NCBI GenBank assembly: GCA_026224995.1
Contig: JAMFRX010000143.1
Location: 1-10,062 of the forward strand
Reading direction: 5' to 3'
Source: Puia dinghuensis
Lineage (GTDB): Bacteria > Bacteroidota > Bacteroidia > Chitinophagales > Chitinophagaceae
DNA: 10,062 bases
A program made the position numbers and the translations under genes. The notes below the pieces were generated by a model. It did not search any database, was not told the DNA's origin, and was given only the letters and a program-made list of their open reading frames with translations. Below, one piece after another: positions 1-6,134 of this stretch (position 1 is its first letter; the number at the start of each line of letters is the position of its first letter).

Positions 1-215
1 CCATAGGGAGATTGGTCTTCATTTAGCCATTGATTCATGGTTTCATTGGTATAACCTTTCTCGTCCCAAACCTGGTCTGCCTCGCCTATGGCCTTAAAAG
101 CAAAGTACTTCGCGAGATAGCGTTTTATGTGCAGCAGATCAGCGTCCGAGATATCGGCGGAATAAAGCTTGAGTAGCTCCTGCTGAATGTTACTTAATGG
201 ATGTGCTGCGGACAT
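1..215 (-). CDS. Small hypothetical protein, VapB-like antitoxin candidate (partial, runs off left edge)
   Basis: Reading leftward from an ATG whose first base is 215 there are 71 uninterrupted codons and no stop before the window edge, so the C-terminus is missing. The protein begins MSAAHPLSNIQQELLKLY and contains a helical stretch (KRYLAKYFAFKA, about residues 31-42) followed by DQVWDEKGYTNETMNQWLNE (about 47-66). This combination, a helical 'LLKLY...L.KYFA.KA' segment followed by 'W.E.G.T.ETM..WLN', matches my recollection of 70-80 residue proteins in Bacteroidota and cyanobacteria that are often encoded immediately upstream of PIN-domain (VapC-type) toxins. By that pattern it would be the antitoxin and only a few residues are missing, but the toxin would lie beyond the left edge and cannot be seen. 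The antitoxin role is inference; that the frame is a real gene is better supported, by its family-like sequence and the divergent gap upstream. Confidence 0.72.
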   Translation of the reverse strand, partial: MSAAHPLSNIQQELLKLYSADISDADLLHIKRYLAKYFAFKAIGEADQVWDEKGYTNETMNQWLNEDQSPY

Positions 216-323
216 ATTTCTTAATTCGCTCTATGTAAAGGTATTAAAAATTATACTAATTATTTTACAAAAATCCCGACCGTTTTGCATCGCCCATACG
301 TCCAAAAGATAAACACGATAAAA
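216..323. promoter_or_regulatory. Divergent A/T-rich intergenic region
   Basis: This 108-bp gap separates the minus-strand small gene from the plus-strand SDR locus and must hold both promoters. On the minus strand a TACCTTTA at 230-237 resembles the Bacteroidota -7 element (TAnnTTTG). A TTTTTG lies 24 bp upstream of it, a little farther than the usual 19-21 bp, so the pair is only a weak candidate. On the plus strand the leader just before the SDR start is A-rich (AAAGATAAACA at 305-315) and has no clear Shine-Dalgarno sequence, which is common in this phylum. No hairpin or repeat stands out. Confidence 0.35.
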
Positions 324-1126
324 ATGGAGACGTTAAAAAACAAGGTTGCAGTAGTATTCGCGGCATCCGGAGAAATTGCCGGGGCAGTTGCCCGGTCATT
401 TGCACAACACGGCGCAAAAGTGTATGTCACCGGCCGTAACCTCACCGCCGTAAAAGCCCTTGCCGACGAGATCAAAGCAGGCGGCGGCCAGGCGGAAGCA
501 GGAAAAGTGGACGCGTTGAACGAGGCAGAGATCGAGACCTATTTACAAAAAATTGTTGCCGACAACGGAAAATTGGATGTTGTATTCAATGGCATCGGGA
601 GCTACTACAGGGATGCAGGTAGCGGCACGCCCTCGACAATGGCCACTTTCGAGCAATTCCTGAATCCTTTGCAAAGGATCTGTGGCTCGCAGTTCCTTAC
701 TTCCCGGGCCGCCGCAAGGCAGATGATCCAATCGGGGTCCGAGGGCACCATCTTACTGTTCAATGCATCTATGTCGAGGACCAAGACCCCTAATATGGCT
801 GGATTCGCCTCCGCCTGTGCGGCTATTGAAGGATTGACGAGGGTAATGGCTGCCGAGTTCGGCAAGCATGGGATCATGTGACCTGCATTTGCTCCGGCGC
901 CATTTACGAGTCACATAAGATCTCGGAAATGATCAGTGATTTTTCCCAACACCTGGGCATTTCCCAGGAAGAAATGACTTCGCAATATAAAAAATTTGAT
1001 ATCCTGAGATCGGTGCCGACATTGAAGCAGGTAGCCGAGACGGCCGTCTTCCTGGCTTCTGAGAACGGGGTACTATTCAACAGTCATATTGTAGACGTGG
1101 ATTGCGGAAAACTTAATGTATTGTAA
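324..1126 (+). pseudogene. Short-chain dehydrogenase/reductase (SDR), broken by a -1 frameshift and lacking catalytic residues
   Basis: The first frame (ATG 324, METLKNKVAVVF) runs 185 codons to TGA at 879-881. The second frame resumes from GTG at 878 and continues 82 codons to TAA at 1124-1126. Restoring one G after ATG 876-878 gives HGIMVTCICSGAI, exactly the conserved SDR segment after the helix that carries the active site, and a normal total of about 267 residues. A one-base deletion in one gene, or a sequencing error, is therefore far more likely than two genes. The N-terminal Rossmann beta-alpha-beta is recognisable, but the usual GxxxGxG is A13xxxE17xA19. The YxxxK catalytic pair reads F161-A-S-A-C165, so Tyr and Lys are both gone, while serines 149 and 151 remain near the expected position. 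It could be a decaying gene or a non-catalytic paralogue. I chose ATG 324 rather than 285 because SDRs begin with KNKVAVV-like residues within 10 positions of the start. An 11-bp gap leads into the sigma gene, suggesting cotranscription. Confidence 0.85.
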
Positions 1127-1137
1127 TATATTTATCA

Positions 1138-1986
1138 ATGGAAAAAGAAGAAATCCTTAAGAAAGCGTTGGGCGGCGATATCAATTCGTTCCAGATATTG
1201 TTCGCTGAATTTCAAAATCAATTGAGATCATATCTCTATCGCTTACTCACTGATCGGAACGATGTGGAAGACCTGACACATGACACCTTCATCAGGGCGT
1301 TTGACAAAATATCCACCTTCAACCAGGACTCCTCCCTCAAGACGTGGGTATTCAGAATAGCAACCAACCTGGCCTATGATCACTTGAGGAAATTAAAGCG
1401 ATGGCCGGCCGACGCTCAGGATCAGGGAGCGAATTTGGCTATCGGCACAGAAGAGATCGGCCAGGCCTTCAGGATTGTCCACCAGACTTCCAACGCCGGG
1501 GCCTACGAAATGAAGGAACATATCGATTTTTGTTTCACCTGCATTTCGAAGACCTTACCCATCGAAAATCAGGTAGCGCTGATCTTAAAAGACGTTTATG
1601 ATTTCTCCGTCAAAGAGATCTGCCTCATACTCGATAAAACGGAAGGAACAGTAAAACACCTCTTGATTTACGCCAGGGATACCATGACCAGCATTTTTGA
1701 CAACAGGTGTGCCTTGGTAAACAAAAATGGCACCTGCGACCAATGCAGTCAGTTGAATGGGATATTTAAACCCAAACAAGATCAACAAGAGCAGCGGATG
1801 AAACTTGAACTGGTAAAGGGGTCGACAAAATTAGACCGGGCGGAACTTTTTAAAATGAGAACCACCCTTGTAAAAGCCATTGATCCATTGCAGAGTTCCG
1901 GAACCGACTTGCATGATCTTATTTTCAGGTGTACCAAGACCGCAATCGGTGAAATAAGCGATTTTTTTGAAAGCAACGCAGGATGA
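1138..1986 (+). CDS. ECF-type RNA polymerase sigma factor with cysteine-containing C-terminal extension
   Basis: This 282-residue protein directs RNA polymerase to a specific promoter set. Region 2 spans about residues 15-85, with the core-binding segment DVEDLTHDTFIRAF and the -10-recognition helix (FRIATNLAYDHLRKLKR). Region 4 spans about 137-185, starting LPIENQVALILKDVYDFS with the helix-turn-helix KEICLILDKTEGTVKHLL. Usual ECF factors end near residue 180; here about 95 more residues follow. Cysteines are conspicuous: C132-F-T-C135 just before region 4, then C191-x8-C200-x2-C203 and C265 in the extension. I recall Bacteroidota sigma factors with the same 'CALVNK.G.C.QC..LNG.F.PKQ' segment, so the extension looks like a family trait rather than a fusion artefact. 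No transmembrane anti-sigma gene is adjacent, which fits regulation by the attached domain. Metal or thiol sensing is inference. The stop TGA (1984-1986) overlaps an ATG at 1983. Confidence 0.9.
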   Translation: MEKEEILKKALGGDINSFQILFAEFQNQLRSYLYRLLTDRNDVEDLTHDTFIRAFDKISTFNQDSSLKTWVFRIATNLAYDHLRKLKRWPADAQDQGANLAIGTEEIGQAFRIVHQTSNAGAYEMKEHIDFCFTCISKTLPIENQVALILKDVYDFSVKEICLILDKTEGTVKHLLIYARDTMTSIFDNRCALVNKNGTCDQCSQLNGIFKPKQDQQEQRMKLELVKGSTKLDRAELFKMRTTLVKAIDPLQSSGTDLHDLIFRCTKTAIGEISDFFESNAG

Positions 1987-2042
1987 ATCAATGGTTTCAT
2001 TTCAGTAAATTGCAGCTCGTTTACCGATATAACCAATTTAGC

Positions 2043-2615
2043 ATGTACAATGTAAAGATCATCACCTCCACCGTCCGCCCCGGCAGGAAAGGCCCGCTAG
2101 TCGGCAAGTGGATCCTGGAGCAAGTTCAAAAGCAAGGCATTTTTACCGCAGAATTACTGGACCTCGGCGAGATCGATCTACCCCTGATGAATGAAGCGGC
2201 ACATCCGCGGATGAAGCAATACGAGCACGAGCATACCAAGCAATGGAGCGCAAAGATCGAAGAAGCCGACGCCTTCATCTTCGTGACGGCGGAATATGAT
2301 TACAGCTATCCGGCCTCCCTGAAGAATGCGCTGGAATACCTGTTGCACGAGTGGGCGTATAAGCCGGCCGGAGTAGTCGGCTATTCCATCGGCGCTTTCG
2401 GCGGGGTGCGGGCAATACAGACCTTGAAGAGCGACCTGCTGTCCCTGAAATGCGTGGCGCTCGGTGAATTCGTTCCCATTCCCAATATCAACCAGTTCGT
2501 GACGGACGACGGGGCCTTTTTGCCGAATGAACAGATCATCGGGGCGACGACGCTGATGCTGGGTCAGTTACAAAGATGGACCAAGGGGATGAAAGCTATT
2601 AAAGAAGATAAATAA
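2043..2615 (+). CDS. NADPH-dependent FMN reductase family protein (flavodoxin-like fold)
   Basis: The 190-residue product has the start and order of NADPH-dependent FMN/quinone reductases: beta-1 followed by the phosphate-binding loop TSTVRPGRKGPLVGKW (about residues 8-23), then the flavin-contacting VTAEYDYSYPASLKNALEYL (about 81-100), and a GYSIGAFGGVRA loop (about 111-122). Such enzymes transfer electrons from NAD(P)H through bound FMN to flavins, quinones or azo compounds in the cytosol. I chose ATG 2043 because family members begin MYNIKII-like; an in-frame ATG at 1983 would add 20 residues unlike the family, although it overlaps the sigma stop as ATGA and so could be translationally coupled. 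It is followed after 8 bp by the sulfurtransferase gene, so the two are almost certainly cotranscribed. The physiological substrate is not predictable from sequence. Confidence 0.9.
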   Translation: MYNVKIITSTVRPGRKGPLVGKWILEQVQKQGIFTAELLDLGEIDLPLMNEAAHPRMKQYEHEHTKQWSAKIEEADAFIFVTAEYDYSYPASLKNALEYLLHEWAYKPAGVVGYSIGAFGGVRAIQTLKSDLLSLKCVALGEFVPIPNINQFVTDDGAFLPNEQIIGATTLMLGQLQRWTKGMKAIKEDK

Positions 2616-2623
2616 CGAAAACA

Positions 2624-3451
2624 ATGTCACCATTAATCGAGATCAACGATCCGGCGTTAGCCGATCCGAAAACCATTATCGTCGATGTACGTGCGGGCGC
2701 CGATGCGCACCAGCGCTATCTGGCCGGGCACCTGCCTAATGCCGTGTTCGCCAATCTGGATGGCGACCTTAGCCAAAAGCCCGCCGATCCTGCTTATGGC
2801 GGGCGGCATCCCCTGCCTTCGCTGGAAGCCTTTGCAAAGACCTTAACAAGCTGGGGCCTCACGCCCGGCAGTCACGTGATCGTATATGACGACAAGGCTG
2901 CGGCAATGGGCGGGGCGCGGCTCTGGTGGATGCTGCGGGCCATTGGGCATAAGAAGGTCCAGGTAGTAAATGGTGGGTTGAAAGCTGCCCTGGATGCCGG
3001 CATCAAGCTGAGTACTGACGATTACAGACCCGCGGCGGCGAAAAGCAACTATCCCGTTCCCGCCGCCTATGAGGGTACCGTAGCGCTCGACGAGGCCGCT
3101 GCTGCTGCCGCCGATAAAAACCGCATGGTTATCGATGTAAGGGAAGAAGCGCGTTACCTGGGCCGCACTGAACCCATAGATCTTGTCGCGGGGCATATCC
3201 CCGGCGCGGAAAATTTATTTTATGGGAAGAACATGGGCGAAGACGGCAGGTACCTTCCGTCGGAGGAGCTTCAAAAGCTCTACCACGCTGCTCTGGGCGA
3301 GACCGAGCCGGAAAATGTGATCGTCCACTGCGGATCCGGTGTTACGGCCTGCCATACGTTATTGGGCATGGCGAGCGCGGGTATCACGGAACCTAAATTG
3401 TATGTGGGATCCTGGAGCGAATGGTCAAGAAGGGGGCTGCTGATCGGCTAA
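2624..3451 (+). CDS. Two-domain rhodanese sulfurtransferase (3-mercaptopyruvate type likely)
   Basis: This 275-residue protein has two tandem rhodanese domains, about residues 5-125 and 155-275, the normal size of SseA/TST-like enzymes. The N-terminal domain shows IIVDVR, AGHLPNAVFANLD and ARLWWMLRAIGH; the C-terminal domain shows MVIDVREEARYLG and AGHIPGAENLFY. The active loop is HCGSGVTAC with nucleophile Cys236, followed by the family's terminal GSWSEW. A CGSGVT loop is typical of 3-mercaptopyruvate sulfurtransferases, while thiosulfate enzymes usually carry CRKGVT, so mercaptopyruvate or a related sulfur donor is the better guess. Predicted location is the cytoplasm, since no signal peptide is seen. 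The enzyme would pass sulfane sulfur to thiols or cyanide. It lies 8 bp behind the FMN reductase, in the same apparent transcription unit as the sigma factor. Confidence 0.93.
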   Translation: MSPLIEINDPALADPKTIIVDVRAGADAHQRYLAGHLPNAVFANLDGDLSQKPADPAYGGRHPLPSLEAFAKTLTSWGLTPGSHVIVYDDKAAAMGGARLWWMLRAIGHKKVQVVNGGLKAALDAGIKLSTDDYRPAAAKSNYPVPAAYEGTVALDEAAAAAADKNRMVIDVREEARYLGRTEPIDLVAGHIPGAENLFYGKNMGEDGRYLPSEELQKLYHAALGETEPENVIVHCGSGVTACHTLLGMASAGITEPKLYVGSWSEWSRRGLLIG

Positions 3452-3484
3452 AATAGCCTACATTTAGTGTCCAATAATCTTCTC

Positions 3485-3733
3485 ATGAACATTCGAATTG
3501 CCAATATTAGCCTTGATACCACCGACTCTGAAATAAGAAAGTTATTTGCCCCTTACGGGAACGTCGACTCTGCAGAGGTGAACAGGAATATGCTGAATGG
3601 CCGGTCTTTAAAAAGCGGACACGTTAACATGCCTGTGGAGGCGCAGGCCAGGCAGGCGATTGTTTCGCTGCATAAAACGGTACTCAACGGAATGACCATT
3701 TCAGTGAGCGAGCTACCAAGCGACTATTACTGA
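3485..3733 (+). CDS. Small RRM-fold protein with degenerate RNP motifs
   Basis: The 82-residue product (MNIRIANISLDTTDSEIRKLF...) aligns by eye along its full length with single-domain bacterial RRM proteins, including the other two in this window. The structural positions are kept: N7 after beta-1, the KLFAPYGNVDSAEV helix and strand (19-32), and a closing LNGMTISVSEL (67-77). The RNA-contact residues are not. RNP2 reads I-R-I-A-N-I, with Arg4 where Phe/Tyr is expected. RNP1 reads S-G-H-V-N-M-P-V (44-51), with His46 and Asn48 in place of both aromatic residues. It may bind RNA weakly, use another surface, or bind protein. I prefer ATG 3485 over the in-frame GTG at 3467 because RRM proteins of this type start two residues before RNP2. 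It follows the sulfurtransferase by 33 bp. Confidence 0.8.
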   Translation: MNIRIANISLDTTDSEIRKLFAPYGNVDSAEVNRNMLNGRSLKSGHVNMPVEAQARQAIVSLHKTVLNGMTISVSELPSDYY

Positions 3734-3750
3734 CCTGCGTTGGTCGTTAA

Positions 3751-4005
3751 CTATTTTTGCGAAAGCTTGGTAAATTCAGAGCCATTGAAGATCCTTGACA
3801 GACCCATGTCCTTGGACTTGCGGTAATCGTCTAAATTCTTCGATGACACTATACGCCAGAAATTCTTCCTCTTGAGCTCAGTAAAATCCTGCGTGATGAT
3901 AAAGATCCCTTCGACCGTACCTCTGGTCTTGAAAAAGATCTTAATAGGCTCTTTAAACTCTTCTTTGTTAACTGCGATAAATTTCTCGATCTGTTCAATT
4001 GTCAT
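3751..4005 (-). CDS. Conserved hypothetical small protein (84 residues)
   Basis: The protein has no signal peptide or membrane segment. It begins with an acidic amphipathic helix (MTIEQIEKFIAVNKEEF), then KIFFKTRGTVEGIFI, which could form two antiparallel beta strands, then DFTELKRKNFWRIVSSKNLDDY, and ends in LSRIFNGSEFTKLSQ. I recall similar short Bacteroidota proteins with the 'SKNFWRIV...LARLFNG.EFTKL' ending, but no function. The beta-rich core with a basic 'KRKNFWRIV' strand is reminiscent of small SH3/Sm-like barrels; this is a visual impression only. It lies 17 bp downstream of the ketoacyl synthase gene on the same strand, so the two are probably cotranscribed. It converges on the RRM gene that ends at 3733, leaving only 17 bp between stops. 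Confidence 0.78.
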   Translation of the reverse strand: MTIEQIEKFIAVNKEEFKEPIKIFFKTRGTVEGIFIITQDFTELKRKNFWRIVSSKNLDDYRKSKDMGLSRIFNGSEFTKLSQK

Positions 4006-4022
4006 AAGTTATCTCTTTTTAT

Positions 4023-5099
4023 TTAGCTGCAACCATAGCACACTGCGTTGATATTCATACCTGCTCCTACTGATGCAAAAAGAATGATATCGCCTTTGGC
4101 GATATTAAAACCAGCCATCGTCCCTTTTTTCACGAGATCAAACAGGGTCGGGATGGTGGCGACGGAACTGTTGCCGAGCCATTGGATGCACATCGGCATC
4201 ACCTGCGCCGGGACGTCGGTGACTCCGTATAACCCATAAAAGCTCTTTATGATGGCTTCGTCCATTTTTTCGTTGGCCTGGTGAATAAACACGGCTTTAA
4301 GGTCTGCGATGCCGAATCCGCTGGCATCCAGGCATTCCTTCATCGCTGAAGGTACGTGACGTAAGGCATATTCATAAACTTTGCGGCCTTTCATCTTAAT
4401 ATATTGGGCATCCTGTGTCGTTCCCGGGTTATGTGTCCCGTTCATATAGATATATTCCGTCTCGGGCCCGCAGTCGGAACGGACCCTGGAAGCGAGGACA
4501 CCCATGCCGGGGTCTTCTACGTTCTTGTATTCGAGGATGCAGGCTCCGGCGCCGTCGGAGAAGATCATCCCATCCCGATCGTGCTGATCTACTACACGGG
4601 ATAAGGCTTCTGCGCCGATGACCAGCGCGGTCCTGGCTATTCCGGCCTTGAAGAAGGCATCGGCCTGAATGATCCCCTGGAGCCAGCCGGGGCAGCCGAA
4701 TATGAGGTCATAAGGAATACAGGCCGGGTTCGAGATACCCAGTTTCCGCTTTACCCTGCTGGCCAGCGACGGGACCATATCCGTTTGGGAACTATCATGA
4801 CCGATGTCACCGAAGTTATGCGCTACGATGATCTGGTCGATTTCCTGTGGGTCTATATTACTGTCGGCGATAGCCAGCTCCGCGGCGCTGGTAGCCATGT
4901 CCGATGCGAGCATTCCCGCCGGTGCATAACGGCGCTCTCTGATACCAGTGATCTTGCTGAACTTGTCTACGATATCTGCAACGGGCGTGTCGAGAAGGAA
5001 GCCGTCTTCTGTGTAAAAGACATTCGCCAGGAAGTCACTGTTTTTGACTACTATTTCCGGGATATAACATCCCGAGCCTGTTATAATTGACCGATGCAT
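4023..5099 (-). CDS. 3-oxoacyl-ACP synthase III family protein (FabH-like)
   Basis: This 358-residue thiolase-fold enzyme would condense an acyl-CoA or acyl thioester with malonyl-ACP. The KAS III catalytic triad is complete: Cys136 in IFGCPGW, His273 in VFIHQANEKM and Asn310 in WLGNSSVATIP. The family start (ITGSGCYIPEIVVKNSDF), the GIRERRYAP segment and the C-terminal GDIILFASVGAGMNINAVCYG are also present. At 358 residues it is longer than housekeeping FabH (about 317), partly through an insertion near residues 24-45 (TEDGFLLDTPVADIVDKFSK), as in many Bacteroidota KAS III paralogues. No acyl carrier protein, KAS II, malonyl transferase or cyclase gene is nearby. It may therefore prime fatty acid synthesis or serve a dispersed pathway; it is not evidence of a polyketide cluster here. 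It diverges from the 88-residue gene at 5160 across 60 bp. Confidence 0.93.
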   Translation of the reverse strand: MHRSIITGSGCYIPEIVVKNSDFLANVFYTEDGFLLDTPVADIVDKFSKITGIRERRYAPAGMLASDMATSAAELAIADSNIDPQEIDQIIVAHNFGDIGHDSSQTDMVPSLASRVKRKLGISNPACIPYDLIFGCPGWLQGIIQADAFFKAGIARTALVIGAEALSRVVDQHDRDGMIFSDGAGACILEYKNVEDPGMGVLASRVRSDCGPETEYIYMNGTHNPGTTQDAQYIKMKGRKVYEYALRHVPSAMKECLDASGFGIADLKAVFIHQANEKMDEAIIKSFYGLYGVTDVPAQVMPMCIQWLGNSSVATIPTLFDLVKKGTMAGFNIAKGDIILFASVGAGMNINAVCYGCS

Positions 5100-5159
5100 A
5101 TTTTATGTATTAAAGGAAAGCTATGCTATGGCACTTCTTTTGCTTACCTTTAGGCTATC

Positions 5160-5426
5160 ATGATTAAAAAAGTCTCCGGTATCGATCTGCTAAAAAGGAA
5201 TTTCAGTTCCGTTGAAGTGAAGTTTATTGACTTCTTTGAAAAAGGCGAGCCACGCTGGCCGATGGAAAAACGTGACTTCCTTAGAAATCATCATCAAAGC
5301 CTCGACCAATTTTTCCCCGCAACGATCTCCTGGGAGAAATTGAAGCTTAACGGACTTCCAGACAACATTGTGCAGGAAGTACATGCCGCTTTCGATGCAT
5401 TCCAGCGCGGCGAAGAATATAATTGA
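5160..5426 (+). CDS. Hypothetical protein, 88 residues
   Basis: I do not recognise this family. The product is soluble and of mixed charge, with no signal peptide, membrane segment or cysteine. It starts MIKKVSGIDLLKRNF, has an aromatic-rich middle (VKFIDFFEKGEPRWPMEKRDF, about residues 20-40) and a C-terminal amphipathic helix (DNIVQEVHAAFDAFQRGEEYN). Coding status is supported by clean termination just before a strong terminator hairpin, by its position in an otherwise empty divergent gap, and by ordinary composition. TTACCTTTAGG lies 7 bp before the ATG and resembles a -7 element; if it is one, the transcript would be nearly leaderless. I saw no matching upstream element. Confidence 0.72.
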   Translation: MIKKVSGIDLLKRNFSSVEVKFIDFFEKGEPRWPMEKRDFLRNHHQSLDQFFPATISWEKLKLNGLPDNIVQEVHAAFDAFQRGEEYN

Positions 5427-5469
5427 TCCTTATTAATAAGAGCTGATTAAACAGGATAACGGCTTATCA

Positions 5470-5504
5470 AGAAAGCCTCCGGACCATTGATTCGGAGGCT
5501 TTCT
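5470..5504. terminator. Bidirectional intrinsic terminator hairpin
   Basis: GAAAGCCTCCG at 5471-5481 pairs perfectly with CGGAGGCTTTC at 5493-5503, with one further A-T pair (5470/5504), giving a 12-bp stem around an 11-nt loop. The stem base is A/T-rich and each side is followed by a pyrimidine-rich tail (CTTTCTCTTATC on the plus strand, CTTTCTTGAT on the minus). It lies between the stop of the plus-strand 88-residue gene and the stop of the minus-strand RRM gene and would serve both. Confidence 0.85.
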
Positions 5505-5541
5505 CTTATCTGTGAAATCTTTAGCGGCAAATCTCGGACAT

Positions 5542-5841
5542 CTACCAGCGGTTACCACGATCGCGCGAAAAGGAACCACCACCACCACCACTCCGGTTGT
5601 CCGTTTTGGGCCTAGCCTTGGTCACCGAAATAGAACGGCCATCCAACTGCGTGCCATCCAGATCCTTCATAGCTTCTTCGGCTGCCTTATCGGCCATTTC
5701 TACAAAACCAAAACCGCGGGACTTTCCCGTCTCCCTGTCCATAACGACCTTCGCTGAGGTAACTTCGCCAAATTTGGCAAATAAAGATTTCAGCTCTTCG
5801 TCGGTAACCTGAAAACCCAGGTTGGAAACATACATGTTCAT
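5542..5841 (-). CDS. Canonical RRM-domain RNA-binding protein with Gly/Arg-rich tail
   Basis: The 99-residue protein is one RNA recognition motif (about residues 1-76) plus a short basic, glycine-rich tail (NRSGGGGGSFSRDRGNRW). RNP2 is M3-Y-V-S-N-L8 and RNP1 is R42-G-F-G-F-V-E-M49, so all three RNA-stacking aromatics (Y4, F44, F46) are present, as is the usual loop MDRETGKSRGFGF. Proteins of this design in Bacteroidota and cyanobacteria bind single-stranded RNA and are often induced by cold or other stress. The tail is a typical flexible RNA-contacting extension. An A-rich leader precedes the ATG, with no strong ribosome-binding site. It diverges from another RRM gene at 6135. Confidence 0.95.
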   Translation of the reverse strand: MNMYVSNLGFQVTDEELKSLFAKFGEVTSAKVVMDRETGKSRGFGFVEMADKAAEEAMKDLDGTQLDGRSISVTKARPKTDNRSGGGGGSFSRDRGNRW

Positions 5842-6134
5842 TACTGTGTAATTGATAGTTAATTAAAGTACTGAGCTAATTCAAAAAAAGTAGAAGAAAC
5901 GGGATTGCGTAAATGGAAGCGAAAAAACGAATCGATTACTTAATGTTGTACATCTCAATAATACTCATAAAGATAAACATTATAAATGGAGATGCCTAAT
6001 AAATCTTCCATCGTTACTTCCACCCTTATTCCGTACCTTAGTTTTATCAACATGACCGCCTTTTATCGTCTGATCTGTTTGTCAGCCCTACCGCCAGTTC
6101 GCACATATAAATCGCCATCGCACAAAACCTTTTT
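5842..6134. other. Intergenic region between two divergent RRM genes
   Basis: This 293-bp gap holds no gene I can defend. It is A/T-rich on the left and more mixed on the right, and presumably contains the promoters and 5' leaders of both RRM genes. On the minus strand TACTTTTTTTG (5885-5895) is a possible -7 element about 45 bp before that RRM start, without a clear partner. A small open frame, ATG 5986 to TAA 6157-6159 (57 codons, overlapping the RRM start at 6135), looks non-coding. Its leader, AAAGATAAACA at 5969-5979 followed by ATGGAGA, nearly repeats the leader of the SDR gene at 305-332. Confidence 0.5.

Noticed and set aside
870..885. Programmed -1 ribosomal frameshifting in the SDR gene
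   Set aside because: There is no slippery heptamer (X XXY YYZ) before the TGA and no obvious downstream hairpin; a one-base deletion or sequencing error explains the break more simply.
878..1126. 82-codon frame from GTG 878 as an independent gene
   Set aside because: It starts inside a conserved SDR segment and supplies exactly the missing SDR C-terminus, so it is the second part of a frameshifted gene.
31..2000. Similar TCA(A)TGGTTTCATT strings near 36-48 and 1987-1999, considered as a possible direct repeat
   Set aside because: The match is about 12 bases with an indel, lies within two unrelated coding sequences, and has no matching flanks, so chance is the simplest explanation.
5136..5159. 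TAnnTTTR-like strings shortly before several starts (for example TACCTTTA before 5160 and before the left-edge gene)
   Set aside because: They resemble the Bacteroidota -7 element, but none has a convincing upstream TTTG at the usual 19-21 bp, and such strings are common in A/T-rich gaps; not listed as promoters.
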